In this document: positions 18,183 to 26,855 of the stretch, piece after piece
How the letters are laid out: each line of letters starts with the position of its first letter
Position numbering within the stretch: position 1 is the stretch's first letter
From: Clostridium bornimense
GTDB lineage: Bacteria > Bacillota > Clostridia > Clostridiales > Clostridiaceae
Assembly (NCBI RefSeq): GCF_000577895.1
Contig: NZ_HG917868.1
Location: 2,046,001 to 2,110,000 of the forward strand
Direction of reading: 5' to 3'
DNA length: 64,000 bases
Made by a program: the position numbers and the translations under genes
The notes under the pieces: generated by a model
Database searches by the model: none
Seen by the model: only the letters and a program-made list of their open reading frames with translations
What the model was told of the DNA's origin: nothing

Positions 18183-20384
18183 TTCAATATTTTTCTTCTT
18201 ACTACTTAAATACAAAACTACTATTCCCGAAATTAATATAATAATGGCTATTACTGCTATAAGCTCTTTTCCTATTCCACCAGTTTTAGATAACTCTTTA
18301 TTGCTATTATTACTATCTTTATTATCTGTAATATCATCTTCTGTTAATATAATTCCTGCTGCTAATTCTTCAATTTTACCTTTAGCTTCCTCAACTTTAC
18401 TAAAGTTATCAACATATTTCCTATCCTTACTATTTAGAGCATCGTATCTTTTTACTATATCTTCTACAGTTTCTTTATCATCTAAAGTGATATTATTTTT
18501 ATCTACTTTCTCCCATATATCATCTCTAATGCCATTTACTATTTCCCTAATTTCTAATATTCTATTTTTAAGCGCCATCAATTTATCTATATTAGTCACT
18601 TTAGCTTTTTCTTCTTCTGTAAGTTTTTCAAACTGATTATATAAACTATATATCTCTTCCTTGTTATCAAGTACTACATCTTTATCAGAAGGCAAACTGT
18701 CTATTTTACTTATTAAATCATTAACTTCTTTTTCTTTTTCTTCATTATCTAATTTTTTACTTAAATCTAAAAGTACATCTATATTTGTAACCGAACTTTT
18801 ATATCCTTCTGGAAGCGCATTGTATCTATCTAACAATTGGTTTATAGTATTTTTTTCTTCTATGGTAATAACTTCTGGAAGGTTATTTATATCTTTAATA
18901 ATATTTGCTACTTCATCTTTTATATTTTTTAATGATTCTATCTTGGTAATAGCATTATTCAACATATCAACATTAGAAACCTTTTTCTTTTCTTCATCAC
19001 TTAAAGAATTATACCTATTTAATATATTTTTTACTATAATCTTATCATCTAATGTTATTTCATTAATATCTGGAAGATTATTTATTGCTAAAATAATATC
19101 TTCTGCTATATATTCTCCATTCTCATTTTTAAAACAAAATAGATATCCTGAATCATTTTTAAAATATATACTTCCATATTCATCTATTGCCGCTGATGAA
19201 TTATTTGAATGCGGCTTGCTAGTAGAAATAATTTTTTCATAATTCTCTTTAGTATTTCCTTCGAAATCCTTAATACAATATATACTATCAGGACTTGATG
19301 AATTAAATACATATAAATATACCGTATTATTGTTATCCTTATTAGCATAAGCTGTAGTTAATATTGGTGATGATTTTGATGATATTCCCCATATTTGATA
19401 TATAGTATTTAAGCTTGTACCATCTAACACCAAAAAGTTTTTTCCACTACACACATATACTCTTCCATTATATACTACAGGACTCGATACTGAATCAGCC
19501 CCTATAACGGTACTAATTAATGAACCTTTATCAAAAGTACCATCTTCATTTACTTTAATTGAACATATTGATCCACCCTTTGTAGATAAATATATTTTTT
19601 CACTTTTTTTATCATAATGTATTGAACTTCTTATTCCATCGCCAATATCTATAGCATCTATAACTTTATCTTCTTTTAAACTATGAGCAACAACTTCTCC
19701 CTTTTCTCCTGCAAAAATAATATTATTACCTACCACAGCCCCTCCTGTTAGATAATAACCTTTCTTTCCTTCTTTAGGTTCATATTTCCATGCATAATCT
19801 TTTATTTCATCACTCTTTTTAGTATTTTTATCTTCTACTGATAGTGCATAGTAAAATCCATTATCACCAGAATTACTAGATACTCCACAATAAACATAAC
19901 CATCATAATATACTACTGTCCCAATACCTTGTAGACTTGTATCTTCTATAACAGGACTTATCCACAACATATCTAAAGTATCAGCATCAACGCATTGTAT
20001 CCTTCCATTATTAGTAGGTACAAATATCTTTCCATCACCATAAGCAATCCTTGATGACCATGATATACTTTCTGTAAGTGTATTTGATAATATTTCTTCT
20101 CCTGTTTCTCTACTATATTTTTTTATTTTTGAAGAATCTGTAGAATATATATAATCCCCTACAATTATAGGATCACTAAATTTCCAACCTTCACCTACTT
20201 CTACACTCCATTTTTCCTTTACTTCTAATGACGTAGTAGGCGTCTTACTATCAGTTATTGCTGGATTTAAAATATTTCCTCTAAACTGCGTCCATAAACT
20301 TAGGCTATCACTACCTGCTAAAACTACATTAGAAGTTATCACTGTAATTACTATACTAGCAATTAAAGATTTTACTAACTTCAT
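18168..20384 (-). CDS. Surface protein: PQQ-like beta-propeller, four helical repeats, LSKTGG anchor
   Basis: 738 residues. Signal peptide about 1-23 (ending VVLAGS). Residues about 30-425 are beta-propeller repeats of the PQQ-binding-like type (DPIIVGDYIYS, GKIFVPTNNGRIQCVD, VVYYDGYVYCG, PVVYNGRVYVCSG). Residues about 430-675 hold four helical repeats of about 60 aa with the pattern LP..(hydrophobic)...DK..I..(I/L)..RY..L...EK..V.N...L. The C terminus has LSKTGG (698-703), a hydrophobic helix and KKKNIEDKNR, a sortase-type cell-wall anchor with Ser in place of Pro. Likely displayed outside the cell; ligand unknown. Own promoter upstream. Confidence 0.85.
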   Translation of the reverse strand: MKLVKSLIASIVITVITSNVVLAGSDSLSLWTQFRGNILNPAITDSKTPTTSLEVKEKWSVEVGEGWKFSDPIIVGDYIYSTDSSKIKKYSRETGEEILSNTLTESISWSSRIAYGDGKIFVPTNNGRIQCVDADTLDMLWISPVIEDTSLQGIGTVVYYDGYVYCGVSSNSGDNGFYYALSVEDKNTKKSDEIKDYAWKYEPKEGKKGYYLTGGAVVGNNIIFAGEKGEVVAHSLKEDKVIDAIDIGDGIRSSIHYDKKSEKIYLSTKGGSICSIKVNEDGTFDKGSLISTVIGADSVSSPVVYNGRVYVCSGKNFLVLDGTSLNTIYQIWGISSKSSPILTTAYANKDNNNTVYLYVFNSSSPDSIYCIKDFEGNTKENYEKIISTSKPHSNNSSAAIDEYGSIYFKNDSGYLFCFKNENGEYIAEDIILAINNLPDINEITLDDKIIVKNILNRYNSLSDEEKKKVSNVDMLNNAITKIESLKNIKDEVANIIKDINNLPEVITIEEKNTINQLLDRYNALPEGYKSSVTNIDVLLDLSKKLDNEEKEKEVNDLISKIDSLPSDKDVVLDNKEEIYSLYNQFEKLTEEEKAKVTNIDKLMALKNRILEIREIVNGIRDDIWEKVDKNNITLDDKETVEDIVKRYDALNSKDRKYVDNFSKVEEAKGKIEELAAGIILTEDDITDNKDSNNSNKELSKTGGIGKELIAVIAIIILISGIVVLYLSSKKKNIEDKNR

Positions 20385-20440
20385 AATTCTTAATCCCCTT
20401 TTCTAACAATGTATTGTAAAATACTGTATCATATGATTAT

Positions 20441-20469
20441 ATAGTACATTGCCTAAATTTTTATGTCAA
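20441..20469 (-). promoter_or_regulatory. Candidate sigma-A promoter of the propeller surface-protein gene
   Basis: Minus-strand TTGACA (20464-20469), 17-bp spacer, TACTAT (20441-20446). Confidence 0.55.
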
Positions 20470-20763
20470 CAGTCCCTAAGCCCTCATTATCACTAGTATT
20501 AACGCTATTTTTGTTATTACAAATTTTTTATAAAAATATTACTTATAATACTTTAAAGTATCAGAAAACCGTAAAATAACTTATTGATATATTTGTAATT
20601 TATTGAATTTTATTCAAAATAATTTTTCTAATATATACTTACTAATTATATTAAATAAAATTTCTATCTTAAAAAATTTTTATTATATTTTTATTTCTTC
20701 TTTTTTCTTTTTTATAAGTTTTCTTACGTATTTTTTTAATTACGCCTTAATTTCCTTTTATCA
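20470..20763. other. AT-rich gene-free interval
   Basis: About 295 nt of very AT-rich sequence between the propeller gene promoter and repeat copy E. I see no ORF with a ribosome binding site, no convincing hairpin and no recognisable RNA. Confidence 0.6.
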
Positions 20764-21106
20764 TGGCACAGGGAACAAGTAATGTGAAAATTCCTCTTTA
20801 TGAGGAATTTTATTATAGTCACACGGACATCTAGTGCATTTTATAGTATAGATAAAGTTTTACCACTACTTAACTAGAACAGGTACTAATATAAACTTAA
20901 CTCTATATATAATCCTATGCAAATATATATTCAAAGCTTCATGAAAGTGCAACTTTCATGAGCCCCCTGTATGAATTATGTTACGCTCCCTATTTTAATT
21001 ACAAAATAAATCTTTATAACAAACTAAAGACACCACACGTATAATCTCAGAAATTTCGCAGGAATTTCCTCCATACCTGTGCCCTGTGCCCTCATACTTG
21101 TGCCCT
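20764..21106 (+). repeat. Composite interspersed repeat, copy E (full length)
   Basis: About 343 bp and the clearest complete copy. Left end TGGCACAGGGAACAAGTAATG is the inverse of the right end CATACTTGTGCCCTGTGCC-type sequence. Inside, in order: perfect hairpin AAAATTCCTC-TTTAT-GAGGAATTTT (20787-20811); ACCACTACTTAACTAGAACA block; hairpin CATGAAAGT-GCA-ACTTTCATG; CCCCCTGTA; hairpin GAAATTtC-GC-AGGAATTTC; tandem TGTGCCCTGTGCCC. No coding capacity. It sits just downstream of the terminator of the glutamate-synthase-like gene. Confidence 0.82.
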
Positions 21107-21125
21107 ATTTTTGCTCTATCAAACT

Positions 21126-21161
21126 TAAAAAAAGCTGCCACACTCTCGTGCAACAGCTCCC
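21126..21161 (-). terminator. Rho-independent terminator of the glutamate-synthase-like gene
   Basis: Minus-strand GAGCTGTTGCAC-GAGA-GTGTGGCAGCTTTTTTT right after the stop at 21167. Confidence 0.88.
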
Positions 21162-21166
21162 TTTTA

Positions 21167-22810
21167 CTATCTTCTTAAAATTTCTTTTGCTATATCATCG
21201 CCAACTTCTGTTAAGAAACTAATTCCTGTTTCTTTTTCAGTTTCTCTATTAGCAGCAAATAAATCATCTCTTGATAATTGATCAATGCTAAACTTTCTAG
21301 CTCCTGCCATAAGTTGTTGAAGTCCAGCTGTTAATTTATCTGCAAGAGTCCATACTCCTATTGCACCATAAGGTATATCCTTCATAGCCTCTGCTCCAAC
21401 CTTTTCTTTTACTTCAAAATATCCAGCAAAAATTTCTTCTGGAGATGTACCAAATTCATCAACAATATGTTTAGGCAATGCATCCCAGTTACCATTTAAT
21501 CTTTCTCTTCTTTCTGGATGAATAACTGATTCTATATTAGCTCCTAAGAAAGCAGGAATCATTAATGCTCTTCCCATACAAACAAGTTTTGTGAATGGAG
21601 CTCCAAGTGCTAATGCCTTAAAGATATGATCTTCTCTAGCAAGACCACCGGCAAATGCCATATCAACAACATCATAACCTTGTTCTTTTAATATTTGTCC
21701 ATATTCATATGCTTTAGAATGTAAGAATATTGATGGTACTCCCCATGATTCCATCATATTCCATGGACTCATTCCTGTACCTCCACCAGATCCATCTATT
21801 GTAAGTAAATCTAACTTAGCTTCTGTAGCAAACTTAATAGCCATAGCTAAAGCTTCCATACCATAAGAACCAGTTTTTAATGTTATTCTCTTATATCCTA
21901 AACTTCTTAAATAATCTATTGTTTCCATAAAGTCTGCTCTAACTTCATCAGCAGAATTTAAATTTGTATATCCTAATCTACTATGTCTAGCAAAAGCCTT
22001 TATAGCTCCAGATTTAAAACTTTCTTGAACATCTGCTTTTGTAGGATCTGGATCTACTATATATCCTCTTTCTTTTAAGAACAATGCATAGTCTAATGAA
22101 GTAACTTGTATTTCACCACCTATATCTTTAGCACCTTGTCCCCACTTAAGTTCGATTATTACATCATCACCATATTTATTGATAACGTATTCTGCCACAC
22201 CATTTCTTGCATCTTCTACATTCATTTGAATAATTATAGAACCATACCCATCATAATATTTCATATATGATTCTATTCTTCTATCTAATTCTGGTGCTTT
22301 TACAATCTTACCATTTTCAATAACTGCTGCTTTATCAACACCAACTACATTTTCTCCAACAACTATTGGAAAACCTACTAATGCTGCTCCTACAGCAAAA
22401 GATTCCCAATACTTAGCTGCTATAAATGTAGACCCTAACGCTCCAGTCATTATAGGTATTCTTGACTTAGTTTTTACATTTTTCCCGAAAGTAGTCTCAA
22501 CGTTTACATTTGGAAAAATACAATCATCGGCACTATTAGACAACCCACTAGCTAATCCATTAGCCCCATAATTATATCCTTGAATCCTTAAGTTATTATA
22601 ACTTACTCCTACATGATTAATATTTGAGCTTCCTGCTGTAACTGTACCAAAATCTCTTGGATATAGCATTTTTCTACCTTTCATAGTAGACATCCAAGTT
22701 TCACATTTACCTTTACAATCTGCTCTACATAAAGTACACAATCCTGACTCTGCCGCATTCCCTCTATTTACGGTATTTAACACATCATTACTTTTTTGAT
22801 ATTGAAACAT
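21167..22810 (-). CDS. FMN-binding glutamate-synthase-family protein
   Basis: 547 residues from ATG 22810 (GGGGGTAATATA upstream); the frame is open 43 codons more but that part is low-complexity and lacks a ribosome binding site. The N terminus has CTLCRADCKGKCETW, a cysteine cluster that may bind Fe-S or metal. The body is the GltB central/FMN TIM-barrel domain: GGEIQVTS, SGGGTGMSPWNMMESWGVPSIF, VDMAFAGGLAREDHIFKALALGAP. There is no glutaminase domain, so it is the stand-alone archaeal-type GltS-like group, whose reaction in clostridia is not settled. Own terminator; followed downstream by repeat copy E. Confidence 0.85.
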   Translation of the reverse strand: MFQYQKSNDVLNTVNRGNAAESGLCTLCRADCKGKCETWMSTMKGRKMLYPRDFGTVTAGSSNINHVGVSYNNLRIQGYNYGANGLASGLSNSADDCIFPNVNVETTFGKNVKTKSRIPIMTGALGSTFIAAKYWESFAVGAALVGFPIVVGENVVGVDKAAVIENGKIVKAPELDRRIESYMKYYDGYGSIIIQMNVEDARNGVAEYVINKYGDDVIIELKWGQGAKDIGGEIQVTSLDYALFLKERGYIVDPDPTKADVQESFKSGAIKAFARHSRLGYTNLNSADEVRADFMETIDYLRSLGYKRITLKTGSYGMEALAMAIKFATEAKLDLLTIDGSGGGTGMSPWNMMESWGVPSIFLHSKAYEYGQILKEQGYDVVDMAFAGGLAREDHIFKALALGAPFTKLVCMGRALMIPAFLGANIESVIHPERRERLNGNWDALPKHIVDEFGTSPEEIFAGYFEVKEKVGAEAMKDIPYGAIGVWTLADKLTAGLQQLMAGARKFSIDQLSRDDLFAANRETEKETGISFLTEVGDDIAKEILRR

Positions 22811-22935
22811 TATATTACCCCCAATAAAAACATTTAGTTTCACTATTAAATTATAACATATATAAAAATATTTTCCTTTGATGCAAAATAACTTTATCAA
22901 TCCGAATATATTTTTCGATTTTTGTTGATAAAATA

Positions 22936-22986
22936 ACAAAAGCAGTTATTAATGTTAATCAATTTAGCATTAATAACTGTATTTTG
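22936..22986 (-). terminator. Rho-independent terminator of the NAD-salvage operon
   Basis: Long minus-strand stem CAGTTATTAATGCTAA / TTAACATTAATAACTG with a T-rich tail, directly after the nadV stop. Confidence 0.85.
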
Positions 22987-22987
22987 T

Positions 22988-24457
22988 TTAGAAATTATCA
23001 TGTAATCTTTTTCTTATTTCATCTAATTTGTAATTTTTTATTAGTATACCATCTTTGAATACAGTAGTTAATAAATTATCTTTACATTTGCTTTGTTCCT
23101 CTATTGTTAATTGATCTTTATATAATATATCATCACCATTTCTATAGACATAACACATACCTTTTTGTGATTTTTTAAAATTTCCTGTATCTGTTTTAGG
23201 ATCTTTAAATATAAACTTTTCTTTACCATTAATCACTGCATGAGTAGCCTTTAGTGCAAATCCAAAAGTATCTCTAGTATTATATTGATAAGTATATGAT
23301 CCAATACCAAAAACACAATTACTAACAGCAAATCCTTTTGCCATCAATCTCTTACAAATCTCTTCACAACGTTCCACAGTTATACTATCACCATAAATTG
23401 TTCCGATATGAGAGTCTAATACCTTATATCCTTTAGAATTAATAGTACCACCAAAAATATCCCATAATAACTCTACTGTTCCTTTATATTCCGGTGAATT
23501 TTTATCTACAGTATCGTCACCACAGATTATCTTCACAGGATCACCACTATCACCTCTTATAACTACCTTTCCTTCCCTTTTTAATATATCTTCTTTAAGC
23601 TTAGGAAGTATTGATATTATAAGATTCCAATAATCATAAGTATCTGATACTATACTAATAACCCCTGAAGGAAATACCTCATTTATTAATCTCTTGTATG
23701 CTAAGTATTCATCTCTACCATAGCTACACATAACACTATGCTCTGTAGATGGAGTTCCAAATGCAACTTCATCTTTTTCAATATTACAATCATAATACTC
23801 TTCAAGATAAATTATTGCCGGTATAGTTGCTGTACCAGTAAATGATAATAGATGGCCAGCTGCACTAGCTTCAGCACTTTCAAGAGAACTAAATCCTCTC
23901 ATACTAAAATCTCCACAAGCTTTCTTTGGCTCTCCATTTTCAACTGTTAAATCAAAATACTTATCTATTATTTCTCTATACCTATAAGCAATACTGGCAC
24001 TAGTCATTGGCTGCCATATATGACAACTCATCAAAGTTTCTAAATAATTCACAAGCCATGGAAATCTATCGTCAGTATTAGTAATCTCAATCATAGGAGT
24101 TTTAATATTTACTCTTTCTCCTTCTGCTACCGCCTTTATCTCTATAGGTAAGTATTCTAAATCATGTAATTCTTCTATATGACTAGCATCAGCAGCAATA
24201 TCCCCCATAGTTATTGAAATAATTCTTTTATACTCACTAATAATCTCTTCTTTATCCTTCTTAAAGAAATTTTCATTGAAATACTCTATAAGATATTTCT
24301 TAATAAAAGGCTGTAATCCAAACATAACCACTTTATCTATATTTTCTTTTCGTGACATTCTTGGTGTCCAATAACTAACTAATTTCGTAAGTCCCTCTGC
24401 ATAACACATATGATGTATAGTCTTATAAAAATCTGTTAACAATAATGGATTTGTCAT
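22988..24457 (-). CDS. nadV: Nicotinamide phosphoribosyltransferase
   Basis: 489 residues from ATG 24457, the normal NAMPT length. Converts nicotinamide and PRPP to NMN in one step. Family motifs: NPLLLTDFYKTIHH at the N terminus, FSMRGF(S)SLESAEASAAGHLLSF, VSDTYDYWN, VVIRGDSGDP (phosphate/PRPP site) and FGIGSYTYQYNTRDTFGFALKAT. An earlier ATG at 24466 overlaps the pncA stop but abuts AGGAG with no spacing; the chosen ATG has 9 nt. Last gene of a four-gene unit nrtR-prs-pncA-nadV, followed by a strong terminator. Salvages host or medium nicotinamide. Confidence 0.93.
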   Translation of the reverse strand: MTNPLLLTDFYKTIHHMCYAEGLTKLVSYWTPRMSRKENIDKVVMFGLQPFIKKYLIEYFNENFFKKDKEEIISEYKRIISITMGDIAADASHIEELHDLEYLPIEIKAVAEGERVNIKTPMIEITNTDDRFPWLVNYLETLMSCHIWQPMTSASIAYRYREIIDKYFDLTVENGEPKKACGDFSMRGFSSLESAEASAAGHLLSFTGTATIPAIIYLEEYYDCNIEKDEVAFGTPSTEHSVMCSYGRDEYLAYKRLINEVFPSGVISIVSDTYDYWNLIISILPKLKEDILKREGKVVIRGDSGDPVKIICGDDTVDKNSPEYKGTVELLWDIFGGTINSKGYKVLDSHIGTIYGDSITVERCEEICKRLMAKGFAVSNCVFGIGSYTYQYNTRDTFGFALKATHAVINGKEKFIFKDPKTDTGNFKKSQKGMCYVYRNGDDILYKDQLTIEEQSKCKDNLLTTVFKDGILIKNYKLDEIRKRLHDNF

Positions 24458-24462
24458 TCCCC

Positions 24463-25008
24463 TCATCTCCTATTAATAACTTTTACTTGTAATGCTTCTA
24501 TTACATCTAATGCCTTATCATGTAAGCTATCATCAAAACTAGCACAAAGACTAGCATCTACTACTAATTTTGAATTTATATATTCACCTTGAAAAGCAAC
24601 TACATTACTTATTACGCACATATTTGTAACAACACCAACAAATTCAATAGTATCGATATTATCACCAACTTCTTTTCTTATATTAATCATATCCTCTGGT
24701 GATAATGCAAAAGCTTCTTTTTTATAATGCAATGTATTTTCTGCACCTTTAAACTCTTTTAATTTTCCAAATAAATCATGTCCTTCAGTACCATCTATAC
24801 AATGAAGCACCGGTAGATTCTTTCCTTCTCTAGTTTCTAGATAATTATCATGATGAGTATCATAAGTGAATAATACTTTTTCTCCCTCTTCAAGATATTT
24901 TGATATTTTCTCACAAATACCATTCTCTAAAGTACTAGCTTTAGGGAATCCTAATGCTCCATCTACAAAATCCTTTTGATAATCTACTACAACTAATAAT
25001 TTTTTCAT
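24463..25008 (-). CDS. pncA: Nicotinamidase / isochorismatase-family hydrolase
   Basis: 181 residues, typical for PncA. Hydrolyses nicotinamide to nicotinate. Catalytic triad visible: Asp in VVDYQKDF (residue 9), a Lys around LHYKKEAF, and Cys in GVVTNMCVISN; the metal-binding TYDTHHDNY loop (Asp, two His) is also present. Operon position between a PRPP synthetase and NAMPT strongly supports an NAD-salvage role rather than isochorismate chemistry. Its last codons overlap the region upstream of nadV. Confidence 0.9.
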   Translation of the reverse strand: MKKLLVVVDYQKDFVDGALGFPKASTLENGICEKISKYLEEGEKVLFTYDTHHDNYLETREGKNLPVLHCIDGTEGHDLFGKLKEFKGAENTLHYKKEAFALSPEDMINIRKEVGDNIDTIEFVGVVTNMCVISNVVAFQGEYINSKLVVDASLCASFDDSLHDKALDVIEALQVKVINRR

Positions 25009-25021
25009 ATTATAACACTCC

Positions 25022-25816
25022 TTATATCTTTTCTATCTCAATCTTTTCACATTCTCTACTTAATATACTGTCAGTAGTATAAACCTTCTTTATTAAATCT
25101 GACTTTAATATATCACCATCAAAAATAGTATTTTCGCAATGAGTTACTACTAAATAAATATCTTTTGCACCCATATCCCTTAATTTCTCAGCAGTTAATA
25201 TAAAAGTGCCTCCCTTTGAACATAAATCATCTACAATAATAGCTATAAACCCTTTATTAACTTCTATATTTTCACTTATACTAAGAGACTTTATTCTTCC
25301 AGTTTTAAAATCTCTCTCTTTAGATGCTACTAATATCTTGTTATAGTTTATCTGCTTACTATATCTCTTTTCAGCTCCTGAATCAGGATATACTAAGAAT
25401 AGCTCTTCATCACTGAAATTTTTAATGGTCTTTTCTACTAATTCCTTAGTTTTATTCACTACTATGACTCTATCTAAAAGAGCAACAGTTACATCAGAAT
25501 GTGGCTCATAAACTGTAACAGTTTCAAATTTCAAGTCATTTATAATCTTACAAATATATTTTAAAGTAAATAATCTAACCCCTTCTGTTCTATCCATTCT
25601 ACTATAAGGCATATACGGTATTACTAAATGACACTTTACCATCATTTCATCTAAATGATTTTTTAAAAATATTAAATGCATTAAATCTGAATCACTCTCA
25701 AATTTTACTTTAATAACATTTTTTTCATCACTTATTCTTATATTATAAGAATCTATAAAACTCTCACCATTAGGAAATTTCCTTATTTCTATTTTTTCAT
25801 TGTTTAAAAAAATCAT
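25022..25816 (-). CDS. Ribose-phosphate pyrophosphokinase-like protein (operon-dedicated)
   Basis: 264 residues, shorter than housekeeping Prs (about 310-320). FPNGES, then PYMPYSRMDR (flexible-loop/ATP-binding region), EPHSDVTVALLD, and the PRPP-binding loop IIVDDLCSKGGTF (normally VDDI.DTGGT) are present. It probably makes PRPP for NAMPT from ribose 5-phosphate and ATP. The altered DLCSKGGT loop makes kinetic or regulatory differences likely. Gaps of 18 nt upstream and 13 nt downstream within the operon indicate cotranscription. Confidence 0.85.
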   Translation of the reverse strand: MIFLNNEKIEIRKFPNGESFIDSYNIRISDEKNVIKVKFESDSDLMHLIFLKNHLDEMMVKCHLVIPYMPYSRMDRTEGVRLFTLKYICKIINDLKFETVTVYEPHSDVTVALLDRVIVVNKTKELVEKTIKNFSDEELFLVYPDSGAEKRYSKQINYNKILVASKERDFKTGRIKSLSISENIEVNKGFIAIIVDDLCSKGGTFILTAEKLRDMGAKDIYLVVTHCENTIFDGDILKSDLIKKVYTTDSILSRECEKIEIEKI

Positions 25817-25834
25817 ATACTTTAAATTCCCCCC

Positions 25835-26707
25835 TTAAAAATCATGTTGAAAATTCTCATTAAATTTAAATACTTTTGCCGGTCTATATGGTTTACCTTC
25901 AATTTTTTCATCTGTCTCTATAATAAAATTATTCATTTTTCTTCTAAAATTTAATATTTTTCTCCCCATAATAGCCTCATAAACATACTGTAATTCTATT
26001 ACAGTAAATAATTTAGGTAATAAATTAAAAGCAATTGGTGTATACTCTATTTTATTTCTTAATCTATCTATTCCATAATCTAGTATTTTATAGTGATCAA
26101 AAGCTAATTTATTTTTACAACTTTTTTCTAGGGTATATGTAATAGATCTTTTTCTTAAAACACTTTTTTCTATTTTTTCTATAACATCGTATTCTATTTC
26201 AACTTCACCATCTTCTGATCTTAAATATAACTTATATTTATTTTCTATATGTAAATCATTTTTAGATTCCACAAGATTCTTTTCTACCCAAAACCATTTC
26301 TTCTCTTTTAAAGAATCTAATTCTGTAAATTTAATTTTTTCCTTAGCTACTAAGGCCATACTACTAATTGTTATAACTCTTGTTCTTTTATCCCTATCTA
26401 CATCTCCAAAGGTATATAATTGCTCTAAATATACATCTTCTATTCCTGTTTTCTCTTTTAATTTTCTTGCAGCACACTGTTCTAAGCTTTCATCTTTTCT
26501 AACAAAGCCACCTGGAATACACCACATATCCTTATCTGGTTGTTCATCTCTCTTAATTAATAATACTTGAAGTCCTTTCTTTGGAACCTTCCTAATGTTA
26601 TCTCCCTTTATATCCTCTGTTGTAAAGATTAAAACATCATTAGTAACACTAGGTTTATCATATTCCTCATCACTATAGTTATCTAAAAATTCCTTTTCTT
26701 CACCCAT
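25835..26707 (-). CDS. nrtR: NrtR-type NAD-metabolism regulator (Nudix plus winged helix)
   Basis: 290 residues. A Nudix domain covers about residues 25-150 and a winged-helix region about 215-275 (LLPKLFTVIELQYVYEAIMG..LNFRRKM is the NrtR HTH signature). The Nudix box reads G-x5-E-x7-RKLKEKTGI; the canonical REUxEE pair is replaced (RE to RK, EE to EK), so hydrolysis is likely lost and the domain probably senses ADP-ribose or a relative, as known for NrtR repressors. First gene of the NAD-salvage operon, so it probably autoregulates it. Confidence 0.88.
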   Translation of the reverse strand: MGEEKEFLDNYSDEEYDKPSVTNDVLIFTTEDIKGDNIRKVPKKGLQVLLIKRDEQPDKDMWCIPGGFVRKDESLEQCAARKLKEKTGIEDVYLEQLYTFGDVDRDKRTRVITISSMALVAKEKIKFTELDSLKEKKWFWVEKNLVESKNDLHIENKYKLYLRSEDGEVEIEYDVIEKIEKSVLRKRSITYTLEKSCKNKLAFDHYKILDYGIDRLRNKIEYTPIAFNLLPKLFTVIELQYVYEAIMGRKILNFRRKMNNFIIETDEKIEGKPYRPAKVFKFNENFQHDF

Positions 26708-26740
26708 ATTTTAATCAACCTCGCACTTATTTTCTTTTAG

Positions 26741-26760
26741 ATAGTATCAAATTGAACTTA
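26741..26760 (-). promoter_or_regulatory. Possible NrtR operator in the nrtR leader
   Basis: AGTATCAAATTGAACTT contains the perfect core TCAA-A-TTGA with imperfect outer arms, just downstream of the -10 box and upstream of the start codon. It is a plausible repressor site, but the palindrome is short and I have no family consensus to test it against. Confidence 0.3.
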
Positions 26761-26767
26761 TGTATTT

Positions 26768-26796
26768 ATAATATGCTTTTTTCATAAAATTGTCAA
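26768..26796 (-). promoter_or_regulatory. Sigma-A promoter of the nrtR-prs-pncA-nadV operon
   Basis: Minus-strand TTGACA (26791-26796), 17-bp spacer, TATTAT (26768-26773). The -35 box lies only a few bases after the T run of the cotH terminator. Confidence 0.85.
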
Positions 26797-26800
26797 TAGC

Positions 26801-26847
26801 AAAAAAACTTTGCATAGCGATTAATTCATCACTTCTGCAAAGTTCCT
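26801..26847 (-). terminator. Rho-independent terminator of the VTC-DUF4956-cotH operon
   Basis: Minus-strand arms GGAACTTTGCA / TGCAAAGTT then TTTTTTT, just past the cotH stop at 26856. Confidence 0.8.
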
Positions 26848-26855
26848 TTATTAAT

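Noticed and set aside
18163-19242. Long Ser/Leu-rich + strand frames opposite the propeller gene
   Set aside because: Composition is that of an antisense shadow of a well-supported secreted protein with signal peptide and anchor.
22988-26707. NAD-salvage operon as part of a prophage
   Set aside because: No phage structural, integrase or lysis genes are nearby and flanking genes look chromosomal; only the gene-set resemblance to phage pathways remains.
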